A stretch of DNA of 64,000 nt from Rhopalosiphum padi (Eukaryota; Arthropoda; Insecta; Hemiptera; Aphididae): contig NC_083598.1 in NCBI RefSeq assembly GCF_020882245.1, positions 73,351,714 to 73,415,713 of the forward strand. Direction: 5' to 3'. Of the stretch, positions 52,391 through 64,000 are shown piece by piece; position 1 is the first letter of the stretch, and each line of letters starts with the position of its first letter. Made by a program: the position numbers and the translations under genes. The notes under the pieces were generated by a model. It had not been told where the DNA came from. It worked only from the letters and a program-made list of their open reading frames with translations, and searched no databases.

Positions 52391-52409
52391 CACCGGCGCG
52401 GCGCCGGTG
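52391..52409. repeat. Perfect GC hairpin
   Basis: caccggcgc-g-gcgccggtg: two perfect 9-base arms around one base, almost all G and C, in AT-rich surroundings. Followed by 'tctcactgcaac'. Possibly part of a transposon end. Confidence 0.75.
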
Positions 52410-54035
52410 TCTCACTGCAACTACCACACGATAAACACATTTATATACATAATATGTTGATGTTTTTACATGTCTAGTATAGATAGGCATATATTTTTTA
52501 AATGTTGTATACACCAAAATAGCAATATGCAATTTATTTCATTCAGAAAAATTTTTTTCGGACAAACTATAATGTATTTTGAATTATTGGCTTGGTATAG
52601 CTGCAAAACCATTTAAAATAGATGTCTTTCAATTTGTATTTAGTGCGCTTAAACACTGTAGTAGATTGTTGCATTCCAAGAGCACCAATTGCTGGAAGAG
52701 ATAGGGGAGTGAGAATGGCATCGAAGTGCAGATAACGTGATTCAAATACAAAATTACAAATATCTGACTGCATTCGGTATGTCATATGTGAATTGATAGT
52801 CGAAGAATCGCGGAACGCAGATAATTTGGAGATCCGATATTATACACAATATATGGTATGTATGCATGTAAAAATTATAAGGTGATTCAATAATCATATG
52901 GTCGCTCTGTTTTTTTCTTCAATAATTGATTTTTGAAATTAAGATATTCTTGAATATAATTTTTAAAATTTTTGAGACTGTATTTAAAATAATTAAATTT
53001 TAAAAATTTGAATTTTAATAAACATAATACTCCTTAATACAAGCTACAAAAAAACGTATGAATTTTAAAATGGTAGGGGATGAGTATGTTTGGTAAATTG
53101 TCCTGTATATTTTATACAATATTGAATAATTATTATTTTTTTCAACAAAATATTGATATTGACTATAACTAAATTAATTTCTAGTTGCTTAATAAAAAAA
53201 AACTTTGTAATATAAGTGTTTTATTAATTTTTTTAACAAAAATTGCCGATACATCAAATTTGTAAACAATGGTTTCTTTTTAAAATAAAAATATTATATT
53301 ATATCATAGAATTTTGACTAAAATAATATAATAATATGATGTCTTTATTTTCTTAAATTTATTTATGCTAATATACATTCGTATAAGTATTTTCTAATAA
53401 AACATATTATAATAATAATCATTAATCAACATTATTGCTAAGATTAACAGTACTCATTATGTTTACAGTGTTGGTACACTATTAGCACTTTAATACATAA
53501 ATATATATATATTAACTATAAATAATACATAATATTATATACTATATAGTAATACAGTATATATTTTTTTTTAGATTTTAAAATCGTGTAATTAATACAT
53601 ATTTAATATCACAGAAATTTCAGAAATATAAAAAAAGAACACCCGAAAAAAAGGGTGAGGAAATGGAATTTTTTGAGATATTATTTACTATTACATTATA
53701 TTATGTAATATATCTATTGTATATACATTAAAAATGATCCAGATTGTGTAATGTGTATATATATATATTATGAATACATACATGCACAGTTAGTGGAGTT
53801 AGTACACATGAATGATGTGGACTTAATGATTATAGAAACTTGTTTCCTTCTCTTAAAGTTTATAAAATACTATTGCTTAGTGTTAGATGATTAAAAAAAT
53901 AAATTAATACGTTATGAGTCACATGGAATCATTATTAAAAATAAAACTAATTTACAAATTTCATAAGGCACGACTGCAATACATGTGTTTTCTCGCGGTG
54001 TATTCTCGTTGAATTTCGAACAATTTAGAATCTTT

Positions 54036-57000
54036 TTAGACCTCTCCAACGAATTCAGCTTGTTTTACTGTGTCAGGTAATTTTTGATCTTTTGTTTCAG
54101 GGAACAAGAAAGCTAACGCTCCCGCCATAAACGATATGATTCCGAACAACAAGATTGGTATGTATGGTCCAAAATATGCACTCTGTGAAACAATATTTAT
54201 ATAATTATTCATGTCTGACGTACATATTACAATGCGTGTATGACGTATGCATAGTGTTTTTCTTTTCATTAAACTTGGTTATTAAAAAATAAATTTTTCA
54301 AATACATACCAACAGCGTCATCTGTGGAGCGAACATAGAACCCATTCGACCAAACATGGAAGCTATACCAAATAGTGACATACGAAGTTCGGTGGGGAAC
54401 ATCTCTGCGGTGAACACATACATGGTGTTAAATGCCATGGTGATGGCGTACTTGCTGCTCAAGAACAATGTCAGTTTCACCCACAAATAATCTATAAATT
54501 TATGATACATGAATTTTATTGCAAAAGCCATACAAACATAGAATTAGTGTATTTTTATAAATATGTGTATAAGTAAATCGAAACACCTAAGTTTATTGGG
54601 ACCTTAATAACATACACAATATTTCAAGTCCTATTTTTTAAATTAACATTTTGTTGTTTTATAAAATTAGAGTATGTTAGAATGAATATTTTTCCAAGGT
54701 GTGCAGTCTCATTTACTTGTTCTAACTCTTTAACTTAATTTACCAATTAATATATTCATTAATGATTTTAAAAATAATGAATACGGCATAAAAACGCCGT
54801 AAGCAACAGTTTTATTTTTATAAAACTAAAGAAGGTACTTAATCATTTTTTAAGTAAACAAAATTATAAAATTAGACATATATTGAACAACCAACTTTTT
54901 TTAAACTAAGTTGCTAAATTAAAAACATATAATATAAAATGCACTTGCTTTTTTAAGTAAAGAAAATGTATTATGTTATATTATATACAATTAAAAATAA
55001 AATAAACATACAAAAATATATTTACCTCAATAAAATAAACTATAATTTATATATTATTTATTAATATATTTGCATATTATGTTATAATAAGAGTTAGTTA
55101 TAAACTTATAAATTATAATATTAACTTAAATTCTTATATGTTTTGAATAGGATCATATTTTTACTTGATGCTTCGGCCATAAGCTTCAAATTTATTTATT
55201 ATATATTCCAGATAACATGCGAAGGTATTTATATAATGTAAGGTGGGATAAGATACTGTTTAAAATTAAGTGATTGCTTACGCGTAGGTACTAAGTTGAC
55301 CATAATACATCCGATGCCACTGAAGAGGAATGAAAACGCTTGAGTATTTCGTCTGGAATAGTGTTCCATGAAGTACCATGATGTCAAAAACGCTGGTACT
55401 TCTACAATGTTTACAAGCATAAAGTTCAAGTATTTGTTACCGGAGAACTCCACAGAAGTTAATGAAAGGCCGTAATAAACTAACGTAATCGTTGTCCTGT
55501 AGTCATAAAAATGTATCAAGATATTTAATCACATCAAAATAACAAGATTGAAAGTATTAAATAATTTATAACGTAGATACTTGTATAATGTATATGTTAT
55601 ATATTATTTAGATATTGTACCAACCAGCAAAACGAACAGTTGACCAGTCGCAGGAAAATCTCCTTTGAACTAAATATTTTACTCATTAATTTAGTACAAG
55701 ATAATTGGCTTTCGTCGGGCTGAAACGACACCGATAAATATATCATGTCAATTTATAACTTTAATACAGTCGAGCGTTATATTTTACAAATTTTGTGGGG
55801 ATATAAATATTATATAAATTATCATTACCGAATTCGTTGCGTCGGCATTGGCTTTGGTGTTAGCGATCAGTGCTTCTTTAACGCTAGACGGTAGTGTTTT
55901 GCCATTGGATTTAGCAACTTTGGACAGCACGTTAGCCATTTCTTCGATTCGGTTTTGAGTTTGAAGCCATCGCATAGATTCTGGCACATACCTATAAACA
56001 TATTGCAACGGCATCCAGACAAATGTGTTTAAAACATTACATATTAACTCAAACTGTAATCGTATATGTATACGATAGCAATGACAATAAATGATCATTA
56101 AGCTTACCAAGCATATCCTAATATAAGAAGTCCGGGCAAGTAAAGTACCCTAAGCATTATCCGCCAATCGAGAATCATGTAAGCTGCGAAGCCCATGATA
56201 ACCGCACCCATGGGATAGAAACAGCCCATCAGAGTACTGACGGTAACCCGTGATTTTGGACTGACTAATTCTAGACCTTAAATATAAATTTTGATATTAT
56301 AGTGAATACTTTTTAATGTTATGTTATATGTAGTTTGATTTTTTTCTAATTAAATAAAATGTTTAATAACTCGGTTTGGTCAAAATATTTTCAATTTTCA
56401 GTAAATAACAATTCTTAGTAACTACTAACTCTAATTATATATATTTACTTAAATTACATATTTTAATAACAGTCAATTGATATAAATAATATTTAAAAAC
56501 ATATATAAAACATTATAAATATTTATTTAGGGCTTGGTTTAATTAATTTAACTTATTTCTAATTTAATAACTAAAAATATATATTTATTTTAGATCATAT
56601 TTTATGATTACGAGGGTTTGGTTTTTTACCTAATACAAATGTGGCTGCATACACTCCACTGGAAGCCATGGAATCCAAAAGTTCGAAAAGAAGGAATGAG
56701 TAGTAATCGGTAGTGAAAGACCGGGCTGTACCGAGTATGGCCGATGAAACTGATCCTATAATTAAGATAAACTTGCGTCCATACCTTTATATTTATAAAA
56801 AAAAAAGTATGTTATTTAATACTATATATAACATACTCATTAGAAACACAATGGAAACAATTTGTATAAAATACATCTTAATAATTATTGTACAAAATAA
56901 AAACGGTTTTATTAATATAGGTAGAATAAGTAGATAATTGAAAACGTATCCACTATGATAATGGATTTAGTTTTATAGGTATTGTTTTTTTTATGCTAAT

Positions 57001-60000
57001 ATTTTTCTAATTAATTACAAATTGGATTTTAGAATTCGCAATACAATTTTTTTCCAACCCCCTCAAGTACACATAGTTTTAATTTTTCATTCGAAACATA
57101 TATTTAAGCTGTGTCTGAATAAATGCCTATCATGGCGTCAGTAAATAAAACAAATAAATGCTTTATAAGATAAAAATCATTCTATAAACGTGTAATTCAT
57201 TGTTTGGTCTATATTTTGAGTTGATAGAAAAAAATTGGAGAGCTACGTAAAGTTGATCCCTTCACAATAGTTTTTAGCTTATAATGTTTGAATGATTTAT
57301 TTGTAAAATATTAGTAACATAATCGAATTAATCTGGCAAAGCCGGTAAGCTAATTTCCCACAACGACTTTCACGAGCTTGAATGAATAAACTACTATTTT
57401 TATGATTTTTTTGATAATAAGTTAAAGTAGTATTCACACATTTATTTTTTTATGCCCCATTTTGGGGATCAGTGATATGGAGTTGATCCAGACAAATAAA
57501 ACACATAATATTTAAAGATAAATAATTACTGCAGCATATTTGTCTATACAAATTCCTAATAAAATTATGATAAATCGTGTGCTGAAGAGTGACGTAGCAG
57601 AAGCATATAACTTTATAGATAATAGTATTATTATACTCACTTGTCTGAAATAAATCCTGCTAAAGGAATTCCAACAAACTGGCCAATGCTGTTGATGGTT
57701 CCCACCATACTGAGTTTCCATTTGCTTTCCTCGCACATAATACCAAACTGTGACAAAATGGTTATTGAGGTATTGAGAGTTTTAACTAAAAATTATATAA
57801 TCATAACTATAGACTCACATCGTTCACTATCGTTCTTTCCGTTTCACCAAATACCCATTTGTTGCACCTCTCTTTGGAATTTTCATCGAATGCTTTGAAA
57901 TTACAAGTGCCATTAGCAGAGATGTCTGTCCCGTTTATAGTCGGCTGGTAGTGGTATTTTAGACATTTGTATGGCTCTATGGTCTTTTCATTAAAAGGTA
58001 CCACGCGATTTAACCAGACCGGATCGTATATTGGATTTTCGATGTTATCACACTGCGGGATTTCGCATCTAGAATAATAATAATAATAATTTTTTTAGTT
58101 AAAAATAATAATACGTTGAATATACATGGTACCTAAAATAACCCTACACTAATTTCTATTTGTGTTACGTTCGTTAGGTATCTAAAAACAGAGCTATAAC
58201 AGGAATTGTGTAAGACACTATATGTGTACCACATTATGACATGACCGATATTTGATACAGTGCTATTAAATTTAAAAGCAACCATAAATGATAATTCATT
58301 GTATTCACTAAACGACCGCGAGAGTGGAAAACGATTACAACTATGATTTTGTTTGAATACAACAATCTGTGTATTTTTAAAATCATAAAAAATTAAAAAA
58401 TGTCCTCTTATAAAAAAAATATTGATAAAGTTTTACTCATATTTTCGATTTATATGATAGATACAGTTGTTTGGAGTTTTTGAAGCATACCTCTTTTAGT
58501 CCGATATGTTACAACAGATAAGCACATGAACCTTTTTAATTTCTAGATAATTACATCATTACTTTTTAAGTTCTAATCTAGAAAAAAATTAATAATCTAT
58601 TTTATAATTGAATGGTAAATGTTAATAAACGATCAACGAATTGTTGTTCATAATATAAAACTATAAAAGTAAACTATTAATTATTATATTTAGTATTTTA
58701 TTATAACAATAAAGCTGATTTGCATGAATGTACTAAAAATGCCTATTCAATGCGCCTGGTTAAAAAATATTAAATATAATATTTTTATTTTATATTTTAC
58801 ATTTTTTATTATTTCAAATAACGTTTTTATTTAGAATAATACATATTATGTATACCTAATTAAATATTCAAAAAAATCTAATTATTCGAGTAGATTTACA
58901 TATTCAAATGCATTATAATTATTAATTACCAATACAATTGATAATATTTAGTAATGCGTATTTTATTATGTGCATTTATAAAAACGCAGCAAGATTGACA
59001 AATTAATCATTTCTAACCTTGCACATTAATTAAGAATAATATGAAGTTAAATTATATAATGATTGTTACTTTATTCAAAATCATCACTTCTGTTGTGTTT
59101 TTTAAATATATTTTTTTTTATATTGAATGTAATGAGGTAATAGCGATATACTTAATTGTTAATACTAATGTAATATGTCATAATATTAATTTAATATCCA
59201 TCATGTTTTTACATTTAATACTTGCATATGACTTAATAATTATTTATAATGTGATATGTTTTTTTTTAATCAATTTATTTAACTTATTTTGTTTTCATAA
59301 GAAAATTTAAGAAATAGTACGCCTATACAGTAGTAGCATATATTTTCTATTAATATAAATGGTACTGCATATGGTGAATAGTTTAATTAAAAGAAATGAG
59401 AGTGGATGTAAAAATTAATTTATCATTGTATTATTTGACACAATAATACCTTATATTAGATTATAGAAAATTTGTTTTCTTGTAGGTACTAGGTACTAAG
59501 TGCATTTTCTATAATAAAATTTCATTATTAAGTAAAATTAATGATATTTCAAGATGATTTATCATTTTTAAAATTTTTTTTTGTTTGTATTCAACTAATT
59601 TCAAACATACTACTATATATATAAAAAAAAAATACTCAAAAGAAATGTATTTTAAATTAAAATCGGAAATAATAAAATAATTAAGCAAAAAAATATAGTC
59701 AATAAAAGTATAGTATACAATATAATACTTTTTGAACAAAAATCAATTAAATTTATTTAAAAAATTTCGGAAGTATAATATCAATTATTGTAACAAAATT
59801 AAATAACAGCTTGGAGGATTTACATATTATTTGCTTAGTACTGAACTATCCCAACTTTCCAAGATTCGTTAACTTTGCATTAAAATATAATTTTATACTA
59901 TTTGTACTGCAGTTAAATTATTTATTCTATGTATTATATTAAATTATTTGATTGTTTCGAGTAAGAAAAAAGATAAGTTGGTTATTTTTTAATTATAAAA

Positions 60001-63000
60001 ACTTTATTTGCTGATATGTATTCTCCTGAAATTTAAATTAAATTTTTTTATATAGATTTAAATTCAATTTATTTTCTTTGCAATGTAACGATGAAATTCG
60101 ATTATAAAAGTGTACCGTCGCCAACACGACAAAAAAAATTTAGCTTATAGATATACAAGGGTTTTATTTCTGAAGGAATATATTGGTTTTACAATGATGG
60201 AGTTTTTATTTATGTAATCATATTTCCTTGTAAAATAAGTGGTTCAAAAAGTTTGTCCTTATATATTATAAATTGTACTCCGATGATATTTTTTAAATGC
60301 CACTTTCAGGTCTCTCTAGAATTTGTTTAGGAAATCGCAAATCGTATTTGTGCTAAAAAATCACACTATTTTACATAAAAAATCCATACCAGACTTGGAT
60401 AAAGTAAGACATGAAAAAATGAAAAAAAAAAATATGTAATTTTGTCTTTTCTTTTATCTTTTATTATTCTATGCGCAAACGATAATTTTGGTAATTATTT
60501 AATATTGTAAATATTCAACTTCCAAATATAAGTATACCTAAAATAATACCTATATTAATCTATTTATCTATATTTATCTATTTTTTTATTTATATCTATG
60601 TTAATACATTTTTAACGAATCAAACGATTTAATGCTCGCAAGACATCAAAACATACAATACATTTCAGCATTAAGTGTTTATAACTTAAGTCAAAATAAA
60701 TCAAATAATTAAAATTGAAATTATAGGTACAGATTATATATTTTTAGTTATTATTTATCACTTGCTTACTTATTATAGTTATGTCTTATACGAGTAGCAG
60801 CAGTAGCACTCCATTAGACAATTTGTGTATGTAACTGTGCTATTTGATTAACTTTATTCATATAACACAATTATGTAGCTTACAAATTATTTATTAATTA
60901 ATTAATTCTGTTATTATACAGGTCTTTTATAAAAATGTAACTGTACTTCGGTCACTTCGAATGTCACTTCGAATGTACGTAGCGAAGAAGTAGCAGTGAG
61001 GTATTCGCCTCCCCACTCTCGTGTCGGAGATTGCATTTTATTTTCTTATATTTTAGTTTTAAATTTTAAATTATATATATATATATATAAATATAAAACG
61101 TCGTGTAAGTTGAATGTTATTACTTATTAATTTTAATTATTTTGAAATATTGAATAAATAATATTTAACAATATTTTAGTCTTGAACACTTTTAAATTAA
61201 ACATTTTAAAAACAGTTTAGCAAAAAATGTGTATAACCGTGTAGGTAATAGTTTTGTGTTATGGATTTAACACTACTTTTGTGCTTTATACAATTTTATC
61301 AATGTGTACACATATTTAGTTGTGATCTATCCAATCTTTGAATACTTTGCCTTGTCCCCCACGGTCCCATCTCTCACTGATTAGAAGCCTATTTATGCTC
61401 AAGGTAATTCTTCTAACAGATCTTGCTATGTTTCAAGACGATAATATGCATTGAAGATAAAGACTATAGCAAAGATAAAATAGTTTAATATTTTAATTAG
61501 ACTTCAGAGGGTTTCCACAAGGTTAGAAAATTTACTTGTTATATATAATAATATTATAGATTGTAAATATACTTTTGCTCAAATAAAAAATAAAATAAAT
61601 AGACTAAACAGTTCCATTATACATCATAATATATTACAATTTATACTAATGACTAATAAGTGAAGTGAACATTTTAATTATGATTTATTTCTAATTATCA
61701 AGAAATACTAATTTAACTATTTTTTACCTGAGTTTATTTAAATACCTAATCATAGAATTTGACTTCTTCACGAATAATCAAATTGATTCTTAAATTATTG
61801 AGTGTATTTGACAATTTAAATTTTATTTTAAACGTTTCGAATAGGTCATATTTACATATGAATTATCTATTTTGATAACACTGAAGTATAATAAATCTAC
61901 ACACAAATCTATAACATATTTAAGATTGACTAACTGTTCTATAAATGTATAATAATTATTTTAAAAATAAAATTGTTTAATAGATTTTTTGGAGTTTAAA
62001 AAAAAAACATAATGCAGATTTATCAAGAAATTTCCGGTTAAATGACGCCTTGCATAACGTATATAAAATAATTTATTATAAAATCAATAATATCATATTC
62101 AAATTACAAATTTGTATCATATAATATGTATTAATTGTTAATTTTATAGTATATAGTATATACTATCCACCCAGTTAAATAATTATGTACTAAGATATAT
62201 ATTATAATTAAAAGGTAATTATTGGTTGCGTCCAAGAACCACACAATTTTTATTTTGACCCTAAAAAGGTCCATAGACAAAAACCGTACAGCTTATCGGT
62301 CATTTTATAACAAATTACCGAACATTTAGAGTCTTAGAGAGGGTTAAAACCGTACAACTATTTTTAGTGAAAATAGTAAAACGATGAGATTATAACTTAT
62401 AAGATAAGTACTATACAATAATCAAGTCTTTAGTATCCTATTTATTTTTAGGAGCATTTGTTTCAATTTTAGGAAGAATTTTTACATGACGGAGATCGTA
62501 TAAAAGTTTTTAAATAACGTTGGCAATTGGTTTCAGCCAATCAAACTTTGAAAGTTTTAAACTTTTTTAAATTAATATTTTAAATGTTTGAATATATAAT
62601 TTTTTTTGATGAAATATGAGAATAATGAGAATAAATAATTAATTATACATATACATATGTGTTTTTGTTGATCGATCTTTTTGGGGGTCGAAATTATCAC
62701 TGTGCGGTTTTTTGATACGACAATATTTAAAATTGTGCGGTTTTAACATATTAAATGTGTGCGGTTTTAACCTACCAAAATTTTGCGGTTTTATCCTGTA
62801 TTTTATCAAAAATGTGCGGTTTTAGGAGTCAACGATATTATTTTGTCCGATTGGCAGTCAATTTGAATAATAAAAAAATAAAAAAAAATGTTACAAGCTT
62901 ACCTGTATTTAAGGTCACTAGCCGTAATAGCATAACTAAGGCGGTGATATGTTTGAGTACATAAGCACGAGTCCCATCAGAGCACAGACGGTCACTTGGT

Positions 63001-63043
63001 ATGAGCCCAATCCAAAGTTGCTTAAGATCTCGTCTAAATCCAT
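54036..63043 (-). CDS. Organic cation/carnitine transporter (SLC22-type, MFS), exon 1 frameshifted
   Basis: Multi-pass plasma-membrane carrier of organic cations or zwitterions. Ten exons, right to left: 63043-62903, 58068-57819, 57747-57641, 56784-56630, 56276-56108, 55991-55829, 55719-55625, 55496-55282, 54491-54310 and 54182-54036. Ignoring one extra base in exon 1, phases agree and give 540 residues, a normal length. Exon 2 is the large Cys-rich extracellular loop (CEIPQCD ... ERCNKWVF). The MFS loop 2-3 motif spans a junction as GFISDKYGRK; PESMRWLQ and the C-terminal PETKDQKLPDTVKQAE are SLC22 signatures (family knowledge). Exon 1 reads MDLDEILSNFGLGSYQVTVC to NISP, then hits TAG; dropping one base at about 62940 restores PLSYAITASDLKYR, which joins CEIPQCD perfectly. 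Either a sequence error, a null allele or a young pseudogene; all other exons are intact. Intron 1 is 4.8 kb. Could equally be named Orct-like. Confidence 0.9.
60951..60974. repeat. Tandem 12-mer in a GC-richer patch
   Basis: gtcacttcgaat occurs twice, head to tail, without mismatch. It opens a patch of about 85 bases (to 61035) that is clearly less AT-rich than intron 1 around it ('attcgcctccccactctcgt'). Origin unknown; possibly a dispersed repeat. Confidence 0.6.
62234..62823. mobile_element. Element with inverted arrays of a tgtgcggtttt motif
   Basis: The right side carries five copies of tgtgcggtttt (starting at about 62701, 62734, 62758, 62782 and 62813; the fourth has one change). The left side carries the complement, aaaaccgtaca, at 62280-62290 and 62346-62356, plus a decayed copy (aagaaccacacaa) at 62234. 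Between them 'ttttgaccctaaaaagg' (62253) opposes 'ctttttgggggtcgaaa' (62677). Inverted subterminal motif arrays suggest a non-autonomous DNA transposon. No open frame of note. It ends about 80 bases from the exon 1 donor of the transporter gene. Confidence 0.5.
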
Positions 63044-64000
63044 TATTTCTCCGGAGTTCACTTCTTGGTACTATACACGAAAAAAAAAAACAACGTTACG
63101 ATCATTAAAATCACAGAACGACAGTATATGCGTGTTTATATAGTATTACACCATTACATGATTAGTGCGGCGAGTTGAATACCCTCGAATAATGTCTTAC
63201 GAAAATGGTCAAGCGTTTAAATAATAGTAGGTATGTAGGAAGGTCTATCATAAAATTATATTATAGATTATATAGATATCATAATTATTTTTAGTTGGGT
63301 ATATATTTCGGTTAAAAAAAATAAATAATAATGATAGTGAACAATAGTTATTGGTCAAAATAATAGAGGAAAAAATTAATTATAGGTAGAACATAAAGAT
63401 ATAGGTATTATATAATATAATATGTATACGATACAATGGACGATATTGATTTTTATAGTATAGTTTCTCGGAATAAATACAAATAACAATGATTTGAAAT
63501 AGACAATTCTCTAGGATAGGATTTAAATTAAAGTTACAACAATCCACGCTGTAGTCTTATACTCGATATATTACGAGTAATATAATGTCACTGCGATATC
63601 ACTAAATTTTATTATCAGAACCGTTACACTCATTCATATTGTAGTACTGTAGTAGTGTTGTATATGTAGGTATAATAATAAGATGTATGGTTGATGATAC
63701 ACAATAGAAATAATAATAACAAAATAAAAACAATCGGTGAATGATATACTGTAGAGATTTCAGTAAAATGATTTATTTTATGCTGTTAAAATGATGTATT
63801 TAACGATATGGGATGGAAATTATAATACAGCCACGCCGCTGGTGGTAAGTACATATAAATATAATATTATCGGCTATAATAATATAGGCAATGTATCATC
63901 GTTGTTTTATTCAACACTAACATACGATGATATGAGATAATAATATTCAGGATACTAGATTAGATAGGTTACATTCAACTTTAAAGTGTGTAATTAAACG
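63044..64000. promoter_or_regulatory. Upstream region of the transporter gene
   Basis: Holds the transporter 5' UTR and presumably its promoter. Sequence is AT-rich with A runs; no TATA or initiator could be fixed. A short plus-strand open frame with a good donor (ctggtg|gtaagt at about 63848) is noted but not called. Confidence 0.4.

Larger units (their letters stand above)
50260..54035. other. Spacer with transposon remnants
   Basis: Contains a hAT-like remnant (51730-51907), a GC-rich hairpin (52391-52409) and, at 52567-52785 on the minus strand, a 72-codon open frame with an RYLHFDAILTPLSLPAIGAL segment that I do not recognise. The last few hundred bases are the 3' flank of the transporter gene. 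No certain gene. Confidence 0.45.

Noticed and set aside
52567..52785. 72-codon minus-strand frame
   Set aside because: Part of it looks protein-like, but no family, splice partner or neighbouring exon supports a gene.
59041..59739. Open frames of 76-89 codons in transporter intron 1
   Set aside because: Ile/Phe/Leu-rich noise within an intron; no start context, splice sites or homology.
63790..63850. Short plus-strand frame (MMYLTIWDGN..) ending at a good donor gtaagt
   Set aside because: Only about 18 codons, and no downstream exon is visible before the window ends.

Overview
This is nuclear DNA of an animal, almost certainly an insect and most likely an aphid. The base composition is very AT-rich, genes are split by many short introns with GT..AG borders, the proteins are animal orthologues, and the spacers carry G-run repeats and short 'taggtacctacc'-like strings that I associate with aphid genomes. 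The species call is inference. No bacterial operon, CRISPR array, rRNA or convincing tRNA was found.

Layout, left to right. The 5' part of the syntaxin-1A gene lies on the minus strand (5369-10488); its first three coding exons are here and the rest lies off the left edge. Its introns hold two long-arm foldback elements, a hAT-like MITE and a piggyBac-like MITE. A spacer follows with a GC-richer, broken coding remnant at about 14.6-15.5 kb. Ran GTPase is on the plus strand (18886-19906) with four coding exons and a separate 5' UTR exon. Facing it is a 21-exon minus-strand gene for a SPD-2/CEP192 centrosome protein (22477-31702). Next is the 17-exon minus-strand gene for holocarboxylase synthetase (35929-42282), placed head to head with the six-exon plus-strand proteasome subunit alpha-3 gene (44236-45499). 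The 46-53.9 kb region is mostly spacer with one possible terminal exon of an unknown minus-strand gene and a few transposon remnants. The right end is a ten-exon minus-strand organic cation transporter (SLC22-type) gene (54036-63043) whose first exon carries a one-base frameshift.

The genes do not form a pathway. They are unrelated housekeeping and neuronal genes: vesicle fusion, nuclear transport, centrosome assembly, biotin attachment, protein degradation and solute transport. Exon joins were checked by hand: reading phase is continuous across every junction of the SPD-2, holocarboxylase synthetase, Ran and PSMA3 models (1109, 1010, 215 and 253 residues), and of the transporter model (540 residues) once the extra base is ignored.

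The items most worth a second look are the frameshift in transporter exon 1, a phase-compatible exon in SPD-2 stopped by a single TGA (possible poison exon), a transposon-like element with inverted arrays of a short 'tgtgcggtttt' motif right beside transporter exon 1, a three-copy family of near-complete foldback elements, and the decayed GC-rich coding remnant at 14.6-15.5 kb.
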